The translations under genes were made by a program, and so were the position numbers. Shown here in pieces: positions 8,924 through 17,700 of a DNA stretch of 64,000 bases (position 1 is the first letter of the stretch; every line of letters begins with the position of its first letter). Under the pieces are notes generated by a model, which saw only the letters and a program-made list of their open reading frames with translations, did not search any database and had not been told where the DNA came from. The stretch comes from Gottfriedia acidiceleris (GTDB lineage: Bacteria > Bacillota > Bacilli > Bacillales > Bacillaceae_G): NCBI RefSeq assembly GCF_004138285.1, contig NZ_SCFN01000012.1, forward strand, positions 1-64,000. The letters are read 5' to 3'.

Positions 8924-11332
8924 ATGTTTTCTAGTGTGGAGGAGTTTGAGTGGAGTTTCAAAGAGAAACTAGAAAGTATGCATGGAAAGAGTACTGCAGA
9001 TAGCACTACTCAAGAGCAATTTCAAACACTTGGAACAATGATTCGTGAACATATAAGTGGTAATTGGTTAGGAACGAGTGAACAATACCGCTTAGAGCGA
9101 AAAAAACAAGTTTATTATTTATCAATTGAATTCTTATTAGGAAAGCTTTTGAAAAGTAATTTAATTCATCTAGGGCTTAGAGAGTTATGTGAATCTGGCC
9201 TCGAGAGATTAGGAATTTCTTTAAGTGCTCTTGAAGAGTTTGAAAGCGATGCTGGACTTGGAAATGGTGGACTTGGACGGCTAGCATCATGTTTTCTGGA
9301 TTCGTTAGCATCACAAGACTTGCCTGGTCATGGATGTGGCATCCGCTACAAACATGGCCTATTTGACCAAAAAATTGTTGATGGATATCAAGTGGAGCTA
9401 CCTGAACAATGGCTAAAATATGGAAATGTTTGGGAAGTTAGAAGAGATGATGAATCAATTGAAGTTTTATTCGGAGGAGAAGTAGAAGCATTTAATAATA
9501 AAAATCGATTGGAATTCCGCCTTCATGGTGCAGAAGCAATCACAGCGGTACCATATGATTTACCGATTATTGGCTACCATACAAACACGGTAAATACATT
9601 GAGATTATGGAGTGCTGAGGCATCTACTCATTCTTCAAATAAATCACTGATGAAGTATAAGCGAGAGGCAGAAGCAGTTTCAGAATTCTTATACCCAGAT
9701 GATACACATGATGAAGGAAAGATTTTACGCCTAAAACAGCAATATTTTTTAGTTTCTGCAAGTATTCAAAGAATAGTAGATTCATATAAGGAACAATATG
9801 GTAATATTCGTAAGCTCCATGAAGAAATTGCTATTCATGTAAATGATACACATCCCGTTTTAGCGATCCCAGAGTTAATGAGAATTTTAATTGATGTTGA
9901 AAAGTTATCCTGGGATGAAGCATGGGAAATTACAACTCAAACGATTTCATATACGAATCATACAACCTTATCGGAAGCACTTGAAAAATGGAGAGTTGAT
10001 TTATTTAAGCCTTTATTGCCAAGAATTTATATGATTGTAGAAGAAATAAATGAAAGATATTGTAAAGAGCTTTGGAACAAATACCCAGGTGATTGGGATC
10101 GAATTGAACAAATGGCTATTATTGCTCATGGAGTCGTTAAAATGGCTCATTTAGCAATTGTAGGCAGTAAGAGCGTTAATGGAGTTGCTGAAATCCACAC
10201 GGAAATTTTAAAACAAAGAGAAATGAAGCTTTTTTATGAGTATGAACCATTTAAGTTTAATAATAAAACAAATGGCATTACTCATAGAAGATGGTTACTC
10301 CAATGTAATCCTGAGCTTAGTAGCTTAATAAATGATTCGATCGGAGACGGTTGGATACACGAACCAACTCAACTTGAGAATCTATTAGAATATCAAGATG
10401 ACGATGCATTCTTATCGCAATTTATGAATGTAAAGAAAAAGAGAAAAGAAGTTCTCGAAAATTATGTTCACTATACAAATGGAATTGCATTAGATACAGA
10501 TTCAATCTTTGATATACAAGTAAAACGGATGCATGCATATAAAAGACAATTACTAAATGTGTTACATATCATGTATTTATATAATCGTTTGAAGGAAGAT
10601 TCACATTTTAACATGCATCCTAGAACATTTATTTTTGGAGCAAAAGCATCTCCTGGTTACTACTTTGCTAAAAAGATCATTAAATTAATTCACTCAGTAG
10701 CTGATATTATTAATAATGATCGTTATATAAGTCAATTTATTAAAGTAATTTTTATTGAAAATTATCGTGTTTCATTAGGTGAAATCATTTTTCCAGCAGC
10801 GGATATTAGTGAACAAATTTCGACAGCAAGTAAGGAAGCTTCGGGTACTGGAAATATGAAATTTATGATGAATGGTGCTTTAACGCTTGGTACACTTGAC
10901 GGTGCAAATATTGAAATCTTAAGAGAAGTTGGCGAGGAGAATATTTTTACATTCGGACTAACAGCTGACGAGGTATTAAATTATTACCAATACGGCGGAT
11001 ATAAAAGCAGTGATTATTACCATCATGATCTGCGAATAAAAAAGGTGTTAGATCAATTGCTTCACGGGTTATTTCCGTTACCAAGAGAAGAATTTGAACC
11101 AATTTTTGATTCGCTCATGTCTTATAATGATGAGTATTTCTTACTTAGAGATTTCTCTTCGTATGTAAAAGCGCATGAATGTATCAATCACACGTATCAA
11201 AATAAAAGAGATTGGGCTATAAAAAGCCTTAACAATGTTGCGAAATCGGGATTTTTTACAAGTGATCGGACGATTCGTCAATACGCATCAGAAATATGGA
11301 ATATTCATCAAAGGACCTTACACCATTCTTAA
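8924..11332 (+). CDS. glgP: Glycogen phosphorylase
   Basis: Releases glucose-1-phosphate from glycogen using pyridoxal phosphate (GT35). It has the signature EASGTGNMKFMMNGALTLGT, whose Lys holds PLP, and the glycogen-site motif NGGLGRLASCFLDS. The start is ATG 8924 after GAGGTGATTCC, giving 802 residues, close to the ~798 of B. subtilis; a longer in-frame reading back to 8867 would overlap glgA and has no better ribosome site. It is the last gene of the operon, so one transcript encodes both synthesis and breakdown. Confidence 0.95.
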   Translation: MFSSVEEFEWSFKEKLESMHGKSTADSTTQEQFQTLGTMIREHISGNWLGTSEQYRLERKKQVYYLSIEFLLGKLLKSNLIHLGLRELCESGLERLGISLSALEEFESDAGLGNGGLGRLASCFLDSLASQDLPGHGCGIRYKHGLFDQKIVDGYQVELPEQWLKYGNVWEVRRDDESIEVLFGGEVEAFNNKNRLEFRLHGAEAITAVPYDLPIIGYHTNTVNTLRLWSAEASTHSSNKSLMKYKREAEAVSEFLYPDDTHDEGKILRLKQQYFLVSASIQRIVDSYKEQYGNIRKLHEEIAIHVNDTHPVLAIPELMRILIDVEKLSWDEAWEITTQTISYTNHTTLSEALEKWRVDLFKPLLPRIYMIVEEINERYCKELWNKYPGDWDRIEQMAIIAHGVVKMAHLAIVGSKSVNGVAEIHTEILKQREMKLFYEYEPFKFNNKTNGITHRRWLLQCNPELSSLINDSIGDGWIHEPTQLENLLEYQDDDAFLSQFMNVKKKRKEVLENYVHYTNGIALDTDSIFDIQVKRMHAYKRQLLNVLHIMYLYNRLKEDSHFNMHPRTFIFGAKASPGYYFAKKIIKLIHSVADIINNDRYISQFIKVIFIENYRVSLGEIIFPAADISEQISTASKEASGTGNMKFMMNGALTLGTLDGANIEILREVGEENIFTFGLTADEVLNYYQYGGYKSSDYYHHDLRIKKVLDQLLHGLFPLPREEFEPIFDSLMSYNDEYFLLRDFSSYVKAHECINHTYQNKRDWAIKSLNNVAKSGFFTSDRTIRQYASEIWNIHQRTLHHS

Positions 11333-11361
11333 CCTCCTCTTAGATTATTAGGAGGTTTTTC
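11331..11361 (+). terminator. Terminator of the glg operon
   Basis: AACCTCCT pairs exactly with AGGAGGTT around CTTAGATTATT, followed by five T. The stem begins within the glgP stop codon. Confidence 0.85.
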
Positions 11362-11395
11362 ATATCATGATGAAAAGCGAGAAAGGAGAGATACG

Positions 11396-12190
11396 TTGAA
11401 ATTCCTTTCAGTTGACTATGATAAGGCCTTAGAATTATTACTTTGCATTGAACAGGCATATGCTCAGTTTGATAATGATGGTAAATTTATGATTCCAGCA
11501 AGCTATTCATTAGTAGATACAATTAAAGCGTGTGTTATTAGCGAGCTAGAATGGTTTGGCTATATTATTGAAAATGATGAATCCGTGATCATTGTGTTTC
11601 GAGGAACGAAATCAGACTTGGATTGGTTAGCTGATTTGAAAATTGATCAAGACTTATTTCCTTATGTGATGAACGGTGGAAGTGTCCATTCAGGGTTTCT
11701 ATCAATTTATCAGTCTTGTCGAGAAATGCTTTTAGCAATTGTGAAGGAAAAGGCTCTTTCAAAAAAAATATTCATAACTGGGCATAGCTTAGGTGGTTCA
11801 TTGGCCACGTTATTAGGATATGAAATAGCAATGACTGGAATTTGTAACCCGAATGTCTATTCATTTGGCTCTCCAAAAGTTGGAAATATAAAGTTTAAAG
11901 AAAACTATGATGAAAATGTTAGGCATAGTTTAAGATTTGTAAATTTATATGATATAGTACCCTTAAGCCCACCCTTTAAAGTAGAAGTGAAGCCATTAAA
12001 CATTTATTTAGAATACGTTCAAGTGAAACATCCAATCACTTTTTCACTAAATAAAGGGTCAATTAAGAATAGCCACCATCTATCGACTTATATTGAAGGC
12101 GTTAAAAAGATGCAGTTGGATTATGATTATACTCCAACCTTTACTTACAAATTACGTGAAGCAGAACCAGCAGAAGAGGAAGTAATCTAA
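11396..12190 (+). CDS. Class 3 lipase-family protein
   Basis: A 264-residue alpha/beta hydrolase of the fungal-type class 3 lipase family. It shows VFRGTKSDLDWLADL (oxyanion region), the nucleophile elbow GHSLGG with S131, D186 in NLYDIVP and H227 or H228 near the C-terminus, the expected triad order. There is no signal peptide, so an intracellular esterase or lipase acting on an unknown lipid is likely. It starts at TTG 11396 after GAAAGGAGAG and stands alone between two terminators. Confidence 0.85.
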   Translation: MKFLSVDYDKALELLLCIEQAYAQFDNDGKFMIPASYSLVDTIKACVISELEWFGYIIENDESVIIVFRGTKSDLDWLADLKIDQDLFPYVMNGGSVHSGFLSIYQSCREMLLAIVKEKALSKKIFITGHSLGGSLATLLGYEIAMTGICNPNVYSFGSPKVGNIKFKENYDENVRHSLRFVNLYDIVPLSPPFKVEVKPLNIYLEYVQVKHPITFSLNKGSIKNSHHLSTYIEGVKKMQLDYDYTPTFTYKLREAEPAEEEVI

Positions 12191-12198
12191 TGGCACAG

Positions 12199-12236
12199 AA
12201 AAAAACTAGTCAAGATTTCGTTGACTAGTTTTTTGT
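12199..12236 (+). terminator. Terminator after the lipase gene
   Basis: AACTAGTCAA (12204-12213) pairs exactly with TTGACTAGTT (12221-12230), flanked by A and T runs, so it could work in both directions for the convergent gene too. Confidence 0.88.
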
Positions 12237-12271
12237 ATGTAAACAAAAAAACGCTTTTAAAGTAGTCTGAA

Positions 12272-13063
12272 TTAATCATTACCATCCAGTAGATTACCAA
12301 GGCCACCTAATATACTTCCTTCTTCTTTAGATGAATTTGGTAAGTATTGACCAATTCGAGAAGCTAATCTTGCTAAAGTTAATGATTGAACCCAAATTGT
12401 ACCTGGACCCTGTAATGTAGCGAAGAATAAACCTTCTCCTCCAAAAAGTGCAGTTTTTACATTTCCAACATATTCAATTTCATAATTAACATCACCAGTG
12501 AAGCCAACAATACATCCAGTATCGATCTTAACTTTTTCACCTGGATGAAGTGTTTTTTGGTAAATTGAGCCACCAGCATGTAAGAAAGCAAGACCATCAC
12601 CTTCGAGTTTTTGCATGATAAATCCTTCACCACCGAATAGACCGGTACTCAATTTCTTTCTAAATTCGATTCCAACTGAAGTTCCTTTTGCTGCTGCCAA
12701 GAAAGAATCTTTTTGACAAATAATTTTATTTCCATACTCATGTAAATCTAACGGAATTATTGTTCCAGGGTATGGAGCGGAGAAACTGACAGTTTTTAAA
12801 GAGCTTGATCGGTTTGTAAAGCTAGTCATAAATAAGCTTTCACCTGTTACAAGGCGCTTACCCGCTCCGACCAACTTTCCAAATAATCCACCTCCTGATT
12901 GCGATGAACCGTCACCAAATATTGTTTCAAGTTCGATACCATCATCCATCATCATCATTGCTCCAGCTTCAGCAATCACGGTTTCCTTTGGATCAAGCTC
13001 TACTTGTACAAACTGCATATCATGGCCATGAATTTTATATGTAACTTCATGAGAATTTTTCAT
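12272..13063 (-). CDS. AIM24/TIGR00266-family protein
   Basis: A 263-residue beta-rich protein of the AIM24 family. It begins YKIHGHDMQFVQVELDP, carries AEAGAMMMMDD and repeated glycine-rich LFGGEGF/LFGGEGL turns. Members form trefoil-like beta folds; their biochemical role is not established, so no function is assigned. The ATG follows AAAAGGAGG closely. It is transcribed towards the lipase and shares the bidirectional terminator between them. Confidence 0.8.
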   Translation of the reverse strand: MKNSHEVTYKIHGHDMQFVQVELDPKETVIAEAGAMMMMDDGIELETIFGDGSSQSGGGLFGKLVGAGKRLVTGESLFMTSFTNRSSSLKTVSFSAPYPGTIIPLDLHEYGNKIICQKDSFLAAAKGTSVGIEFRKKLSTGLFGGEGFIMQKLEGDGLAFLHAGGSIYQKTLHPGEKVKIDTGCIVGFTGDVNYEIEYVGNVKTALFGGEGLFFATLQGPGTIWVQSLTLARLASRIGQYLPNSSKEEGSILGGLGNLLDGND

Positions 13064-13283
13064 TTTTATTCCTCCTTTTAGTTTAACTATACAAATATTC
13101 TAATACTAAAATCTAGTTATTTATTTATAAATAATTTGATAAATTACTACAGAATCCGCATTTAGTTAGATTAATTGCTTAAGAAATTATAAACTTTTTT
13201 AGGACGTCAGTTAGGCCTAAATGTATAAAAGATAAATATTATGAATTATATAAAAAATTCCCTCAATTAAGCCTAAGTGTCAT

Positions 13284-13312
13284 TGACGCACTTTTTTAGA
13301 TATGATATATTT
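13284..13312 (+). promoter_or_regulatory. Sigma-A promoter of the cold-shock gene
   Basis: TTGACG (13284-13289), 17-bp spacer, TATATT (13307-13312). Transcription would start near 13319, leaving an untranslated leader of about 215 nt before csp, as is usual for cold-shock mRNAs. The remainder of 13064-13283 shows nothing else. Confidence 0.6.
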
Positions 13313-13536
13313 AGGTTACTATTAACTGCATATTTATTTGAAGGTAAGAAATTAACGATACATTTGCACTACAAAATTTTTAGTAACGCTCATTTTTCTT
13401 TGTCTTGAAAAGAAGTTTTGACCACTTTCAATGTTGTAGCAATCCTAAGCTGATTGGACAATGACGTTCTTTTTCTTTATCCCTCTTTTATGCACGCATT
13501 AATAGTGTATATATGTATTTCTAGGAGGTATTATCG

Positions 13537-13737
13537 ATGGAATTCGGTAAAGTTAAATGGTTTAACAGCGAAAAAGGTTTTGGATTCATCCAAACTGAAG
13601 GTGGAAACGACGTATTCGTACACTTCTCTGCAATTCAAGGCGAAGGTTTCAAAACTTTAGAAGAAGGTCAAGAAGTTGAATTCGAAATTATCGAAGGAAA
13701 CCGTGGACCACAAGCAGCTAACGTAAACAAAAAATAA
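13537..13737 (+). CDS. csp: Cold-shock protein
   Basis: A 66-residue single-domain OB-fold nucleic-acid chaperone that keeps mRNA unfolded at low temperature. RNP1 (KGFGFIQ) and RNP2 (VFVHFSAI) are both intact, and the length is that of CspA/B/D proteins. ATG follows AGGAGGTATTATCG. It has a long 5' leader and its own terminator. Codon choice is more biased than that of its neighbours, consistent with high expression. Confidence 0.97.
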   Translation: MEFGKVKWFNSEKGFGFIQTEGGNDVFVHFSAIQGEGFKTLEEGQEVEFEIIEGNRGPQAANVNKK

Positions 13738-13750
13738 TTTTTGTTATGTT

Positions 13751-13781
13751 CAAGGCATCCTTTTTAGGATGCCTTTTTATA
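13751..13781 (+). terminator. Terminator of csp
   Basis: AGGCATCC (13753-13760) pairs with GGATGCCT (13767-13774), then five T. Confidence 0.9.
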
Positions 13782-13797
13782 TTAATCTAAAAATCTA

Positions 13798-14259
13798 TCA
13801 ATTCAGTAAGTAGATATTGTAGTTTAAATAGGTTGCAAATAATGACCAAATTGAATAGGGAATGAGTAATACAAATGAAGTTTTTGAATGTTTATATGCG
13901 ATGATCGTTAAAAGAATTGCTGTAACAAAGACGAGTCCACAGTCGATTGTAGCCATAAGTAAATCTTTTTGTTTGAATTGAAAATAGCTAAACATCTGGT
14001 TAAATACATAATTAATAATCAATATAATATAAAACCATTTTGCTTTTTTGAAGGATTCTCCTAAAGATACGATTATACATACGCTCAAAGAAATGAAGGA
14101 ATATAAGAATGCCCAAATAATTCCGATTGTTTTTCCTGAAGGAGTATAGCTAGGTTTATTTAGGTGACTATACCAATCGTAGTCGATCGGAAATAATATA
14201 GAAGCAACAAAAAATAAACAGTATAAGGAGAAAAATAATACAATTAACTTAATATTCAT
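13798..14259 (-). CDS. tspO: TspO/MBR-family membrane protein
   Basis: A 153-residue protein with five predicted membrane helices and the family signature LNKPSYTPSGKTIGIIWAFLY after helix 1. TspO proteins bind porphyrins and related ligands in the membrane and are linked to stress responses. The start is preceded by AAGGAGGTTTT on the minus strand. It is a single gene between the csp and yteA terminators. Confidence 0.9.
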   Translation of the reverse strand: MNIKLIVLFFSLYCLFFVASILFPIDYDWYSHLNKPSYTPSGKTIGIIWAFLYSFISLSVCIIVSLGESFKKAKWFYIILIINYVFNQMFSYFQFKQKDLLMATIDCGLVFVTAILLTIIAYKHSKTSFVLLIPYSIWSLFATYLNYNIYLLN

Positions 14260-14315
14260 AAAACCTCCTTAATTAAGTTGTCTTGATTAAGTATATGTAT
14301 TTAATTAAAAAATAT

Positions 14316-14350
14316 AAAAAAAACGACCACATTGTAGTGATCGTTTTTAA
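14316..14350 (-). terminator. Terminator of yteA
   Basis: Near-perfect inverted repeat AAAACGACCAC / GTGATCGTTTT with T runs on both sides. It serves yteA on the minus strand. Confidence 0.75.
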
Positions 14351-14366
14351 TGAAAGTTTAATTCAT

Positions 14367-15116
14367 TTAGTACTTTTCAATGTCTTTCACATCAATTTCA
14401 GATAATTCTCCGTTTAAAGCTTGTTCTTCATAGTCATCAAGATCTTGTTCATATTGTTCATGTTTTTTTGTAGGGTAAACAGTTTGATTTTTTCCGTAAA
14501 TATCAGTACCGATAAAGTTTTCAAATTCCTCAACATAACCTACATTTTCATAACTCTCAGTAAATGTGCTTCCATACTCCTCAATATTATTAAATTCAAA
14601 ATCAGACGGTGTTTGAGAATTTCCATATCTTTCAACATCTTGTAAAGCGTCTTCAGCGTCATACATCATTGAGCGATCTTTAGGGTCTCTACTAAATGGA
14701 GGGTTTAGTACTTCTTCCTCAACAGGACGATCGTATCTTATACTAGAACTTGAAATATGCTGATCGTGAGTATGTTCGATCATCGCTTTTGCTGTAGGAA
14801 GAGCTTGTAACCGTTCAAAAGGTATTTCTTCACCACTTACTTCGCATATACCGTATGTTCCATTTTCTATTTTTTGTAACGCTGTATTAACATCAACTAG
14901 TTCGTTTCTTAAATGCTCATGAAGAGATATGTCTTTTTCACGCTCAAATAATTCAGTACCTAAATCACCTGGGTGGTTGTCTGCAAGTGAAAGCTCATCA
15001 ACAGAATCTCTAAGTGAGTATGGTGTAAAGGCTGGATCATTTAGTCTTTCTTCTATATGTTTTTTTTGTTTTAGTAATTCGTTTTTAAATGTTTGGATTT
15101 GTGATTGTGAAAGCAT
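14367..15116 (-). CDS. yteA: YteA-family DksA/TraR-like protein
   Basis: A 249-residue protein of the Bacillus YteA group: an N-terminal coiled region (~5-70), then YGICEVSGEEIPFERLQALP, which is the DksA/TraR zinc-finger region with most zinc cysteines replaced, and a long acidic tail with TPSDFE and a TESYENVGY motif. The family is sporulation-linked; its molecular role is not established. The start is taken at 15116 (MLSQSQIQ), six bases after GGGGG; an upstream in-frame extension to 15155 lacks homology and a ribosome site. Confidence 0.85.
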   Translation of the reverse strand: MLSQSQIQTFKNELLKQKKHIEERLNDPAFTPYSLRDSVDELSLADNHPGDLGTELFEREKDISLHEHLRNELVDVNTALQKIENGTYGICEVSGEEIPFERLQALPTAKAMIEHTHDQHISSSSIRYDRPVEEEVLNPPFSRDPKDRSMMYDAEDALQDVERYGNSQTPSDFEFNNIEEYGSTFTESYENVGYVEEFENFIGTDIYGKNQTVYPTKKHEQYEQDLDDYEEQALNGELSEIDVKDIEKY

Positions 15117-15215
15117 CATGCTCCCCCTTTTCAATAAATGAATTTGACTATCCATATTTTGTTCAAAAAGGAGGAAAACATGAATTAAGTTTTTTGAGGA
15201 ATTGTTCTTTCTTAA

Positions 15216-16139
15216 TTAGGAAAAAATATTTCCAATTATTAAGCCTATAACAAGAAGGAATCCCATTATAGTATTTGTTTTTGCTGTTGCTGCCATGGCT
15301 GGCATCATTTCCATTGGTTGGGTCTTACCTATAAATCCTTTTGTTGCTTTTATTGCAACAGGGATACTTATTAATGAAATAAGTGCAAAAGGTGTAATTA
15401 AATTCATGATAACAAATACAATAACTAAAGCATAAGCAACGGCAAATAATGAACCAATAAAGATAATTGCATTCTTTTTACCTAATAAGATAACAAGTGT
15501 TTTACGTCCATTTTCTTTGTCATTATCTAGGTCACGAATATTGTTTGCTGTTAAAATTGCTCCAATTGTAATTGAAGTAGGGATAGAAAGTAAGATTACA
15601 TTTGATGGTAAATTTCCAGCTTGAATATAGTAAGTAATTCCAATAATTACAACTCCCATAAAAAAGCCCGCTACTAACTCACCAAATGGAGTGTATGCGA
15701 TTGGAAGTGGTCCTCCAGTATAAAAATAAGCTGCTGCCATACAAATAAGTCCAATAACTGCTATCCACCAGCTACTTTGAATACAAATATAAATGCCTAA
15801 TAGAAGAGCGATACCAAAAAAAGTAAAAGCAAGATTTAAGACAGTTGAAGGTTTAATACCATCTCTTACGATTGCTCCTCCGATACCGACAGAACCTTCA
15901 TGATCTAGCCCTCTTTTATAATCATAATATTCATTAATCATATTTGCAGCGGCTTGGATCAGTAAACTTGCAATAAGCATTGAAAGAAATAAAAGTAAAT
16001 GAAATGAGTGATCTATGTGCGCTAACATTGTTCCAATCGCAACAGGAATGAACGCTGCGGTTAATGTATGTGGTCTTAATAAATTCCACCATGTTCTAAA
16101 ACCTGTTGAGGAAGTTGGAGATTGAACAGTTGGTTGCAT
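15216..16139 (-). CDS. menA: 1,4-dihydroxy-2-naphthoate polyprenyltransferase
   Basis: Attaches the isoprenoid side chain to 1,4-dihydroxy-2-naphthoate in the membrane, the step before final methylation to menaquinone. The 307-residue UbiA-family protein has about nine membrane helices and both Asp-rich motifs, NMINEYYDYKRG (66-77) and NNIRDLDNDKENG (199-211). The ATG follows AAAAAGGAGGATGTTAAA. It is transcribed away from menF, sharing a 154-bp promoter region. Confidence 0.95.
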   Translation of the reverse strand: MQPTVQSPTSSTGFRTWWNLLRPHTLTAAFIPVAIGTMLAHIDHSFHLLLFLSMLIASLLIQAAANMINEYYDYKRGLDHEGSVGIGGAIVRDGIKPSTVLNLAFTFFGIALLLGIYICIQSSWWIAVIGLICMAAAYFYTGGPLPIAYTPFGELVAGFFMGVVIIGITYYIQAGNLPSNVILLSIPTSITIGAILTANNIRDLDNDKENGRKTLVILLGKKNAIIFIGSLFAVAYALVIVFVIMNLITPFALISLISIPVAIKATKGFIGKTQPMEMMPAMAATAKTNTIMGFLLVIGLIIGNIFS

Positions 16140-16217
16140 TTTAACATCCTCCTTTTTAATATTATTTGAAAATGTAGGTCATTTTACTTTAAAAAAGTAT
16201 GGACGAACTTCATAAAA

Positions 16218-16246
16218 TTGACAGTCTACATTCATCGTTGTATCTT
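16218..16246 (+). promoter_or_regulatory. Sigma-A promoter of the men operon
   Basis: TTGACA (16218-16223), 17-bp spacer, TATCTT (16241-16246), about 40 nt of leader to the menF ATG. Confidence 0.65.
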
Positions 16247-16293
16247 TAGTTATATCATGTATTTAACGTATATTTAAGCTAGGGGGAACTATT

Positions 16294-17700
16294 ATGCTTA
16301 GAACAGGTCAACTGGAATCGATTGCCTTCTTTGAGCATTCACTTCAAAAGGCAAAAGCTTGTTCAAAACGCTTCATTTGTAAAGTGGAAAAAATAATGAA
16401 TATCCATCCCCTAAGTGTTTACCATTTTTATCATGAATTGGGTTTTACTGAACGCTTTTATTGGTCAAACCAAGAAAACTCGTTAATTCTCACAGGAATT
16501 GGTACTTTAGTTCCTTTTCATCATAGTACAGAAGAACAGTATTCTGCAATAGAAAAAGAATGGAAACGCTTTGGAGAGCAAGTGTATATCGAGCAAGAAA
16601 ATTGCTTTGGTACAGGACCGATAGCTCTTGGGGGTTTCTCTTTTTTTGATAACTATAAAAATGATCAAGATTGGAAGAATTTTGGTACCTCCCATTTCTA
16701 TGTACCTAAATTAATGGTGACGGTTACAAACGAAGGGACATTCATCACCTCTAATTATGAAATTAATGAACAAACTTCAGTAGAGGATTTATTGCTTCAA
16801 TATAAAGAATATGATGACTTTTTAGAAAGATTTGGAATGAAGCAACCAAGTTTTACACAATCAGAATGTATTAACAAAGATGAATTTGAACCAAATGAAT
16901 GGATTCAAAGTGTAAAAGAAGCAATTCATCAAATGAAAAACGAAGAATTAGAAAAAGTTGTTTTAAATCGAACTTTAAATGCAACATTTTCTGCAGAAGT
17001 AAATTCAACAAAAGTAATTTATGAATTAGAAGCAACAAGAAATGTTAACTATGTTATTTCTTATCAATTAAAAGATACTGTATTTATTAGCGCTACACCT
17101 GAGAGATTAATTTCTAAGAAAAATAATACAGTTTCTTCGATGTGTCTTGCTGGATCTGCCGCAAAAGGAATAACGAAGGAAGAAAACACAGAAGCCGCTA
17201 ATTGGTTATTAAATAGTAAAAAAAATAATGGTGAACATGCTTTTGTTGTAAACTATATCCGAGAAACACTACAACAATATTGTAATGAATTATCAATACC
17301 CTCAACACCAAGAATAATGGCGACAAAAAGCTTATTGCATTTATTCACGCCAGTTGAAGGAAAATTATATAATCATGTTTCTTTATTTGAATTAATTCAA
17401 GCATTACATCCAACCCCTGCACTTGGTGGCTTTCCTAAGGAAGAGGCATGTAAATTAATTCGTGAACTTGAACCTGTGGACCGAGGATGGTATGGTGCAC
17501 CGATAGGATGGATTGATTTAAATGGAAATGGCGATTTTGCTGTAGGTATACGTAGTGCCTTAATTAAAGAAGATAAAGCAAAATTATATGCCGGTTGTGG
17601 TGTTGTACAAGATTCAAAACCAGAGGAAGAATTTTTTGAAACTGGTGTAAAGTTTCTGCCAATGCTAAATGCATTAGGAGGGTTACGAAATGAAAGATAA
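16294..17700 (+). CDS. menF: Isochorismate synthase
   Basis: Converts chorismate to isochorismate, the first committed step of menaquinone synthesis. The 468-residue ADIC/chorismate-binding protein carries EKVVLNRTL, CLAGSAAKG, HPTPALGGFPKEEA, the active-site region GWYGAPIGWID and the end motif GCGVVQDSKPEEEF. ATG 16294 follows AGGGGGAAC. It heads menFDHB and overlaps menD by 11 nt. Confidence 0.94.
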   Translation: MLRTGQLESIAFFEHSLQKAKACSKRFICKVEKIMNIHPLSVYHFYHELGFTERFYWSNQENSLILTGIGTLVPFHHSTEEQYSAIEKEWKRFGEQVYIEQENCFGTGPIALGGFSFFDNYKNDQDWKNFGTSHFYVPKLMVTVTNEGTFITSNYEINEQTSVEDLLLQYKEYDDFLERFGMKQPSFTQSECINKDEFEPNEWIQSVKEAIHQMKNEELEKVVLNRTLNATFSAEVNSTKVIYELEATRNVNYVISYQLKDTVFISATPERLISKKNNTVSSMCLAGSAAKGITKEENTEAANWLLNSKKNNGEHAFVVNYIRETLQQYCNELSIPSTPRIMATKSLLHLFTPVEGKLYNHVSLFELIQALHPTPALGGFPKEEACKLIRELEPVDRGWYGAPIGWIDLNGNGDFAVGIRSALIKEDKAKLYAGCGVVQDSKPEEEFFETGVKFLPMLNALGGLRNER

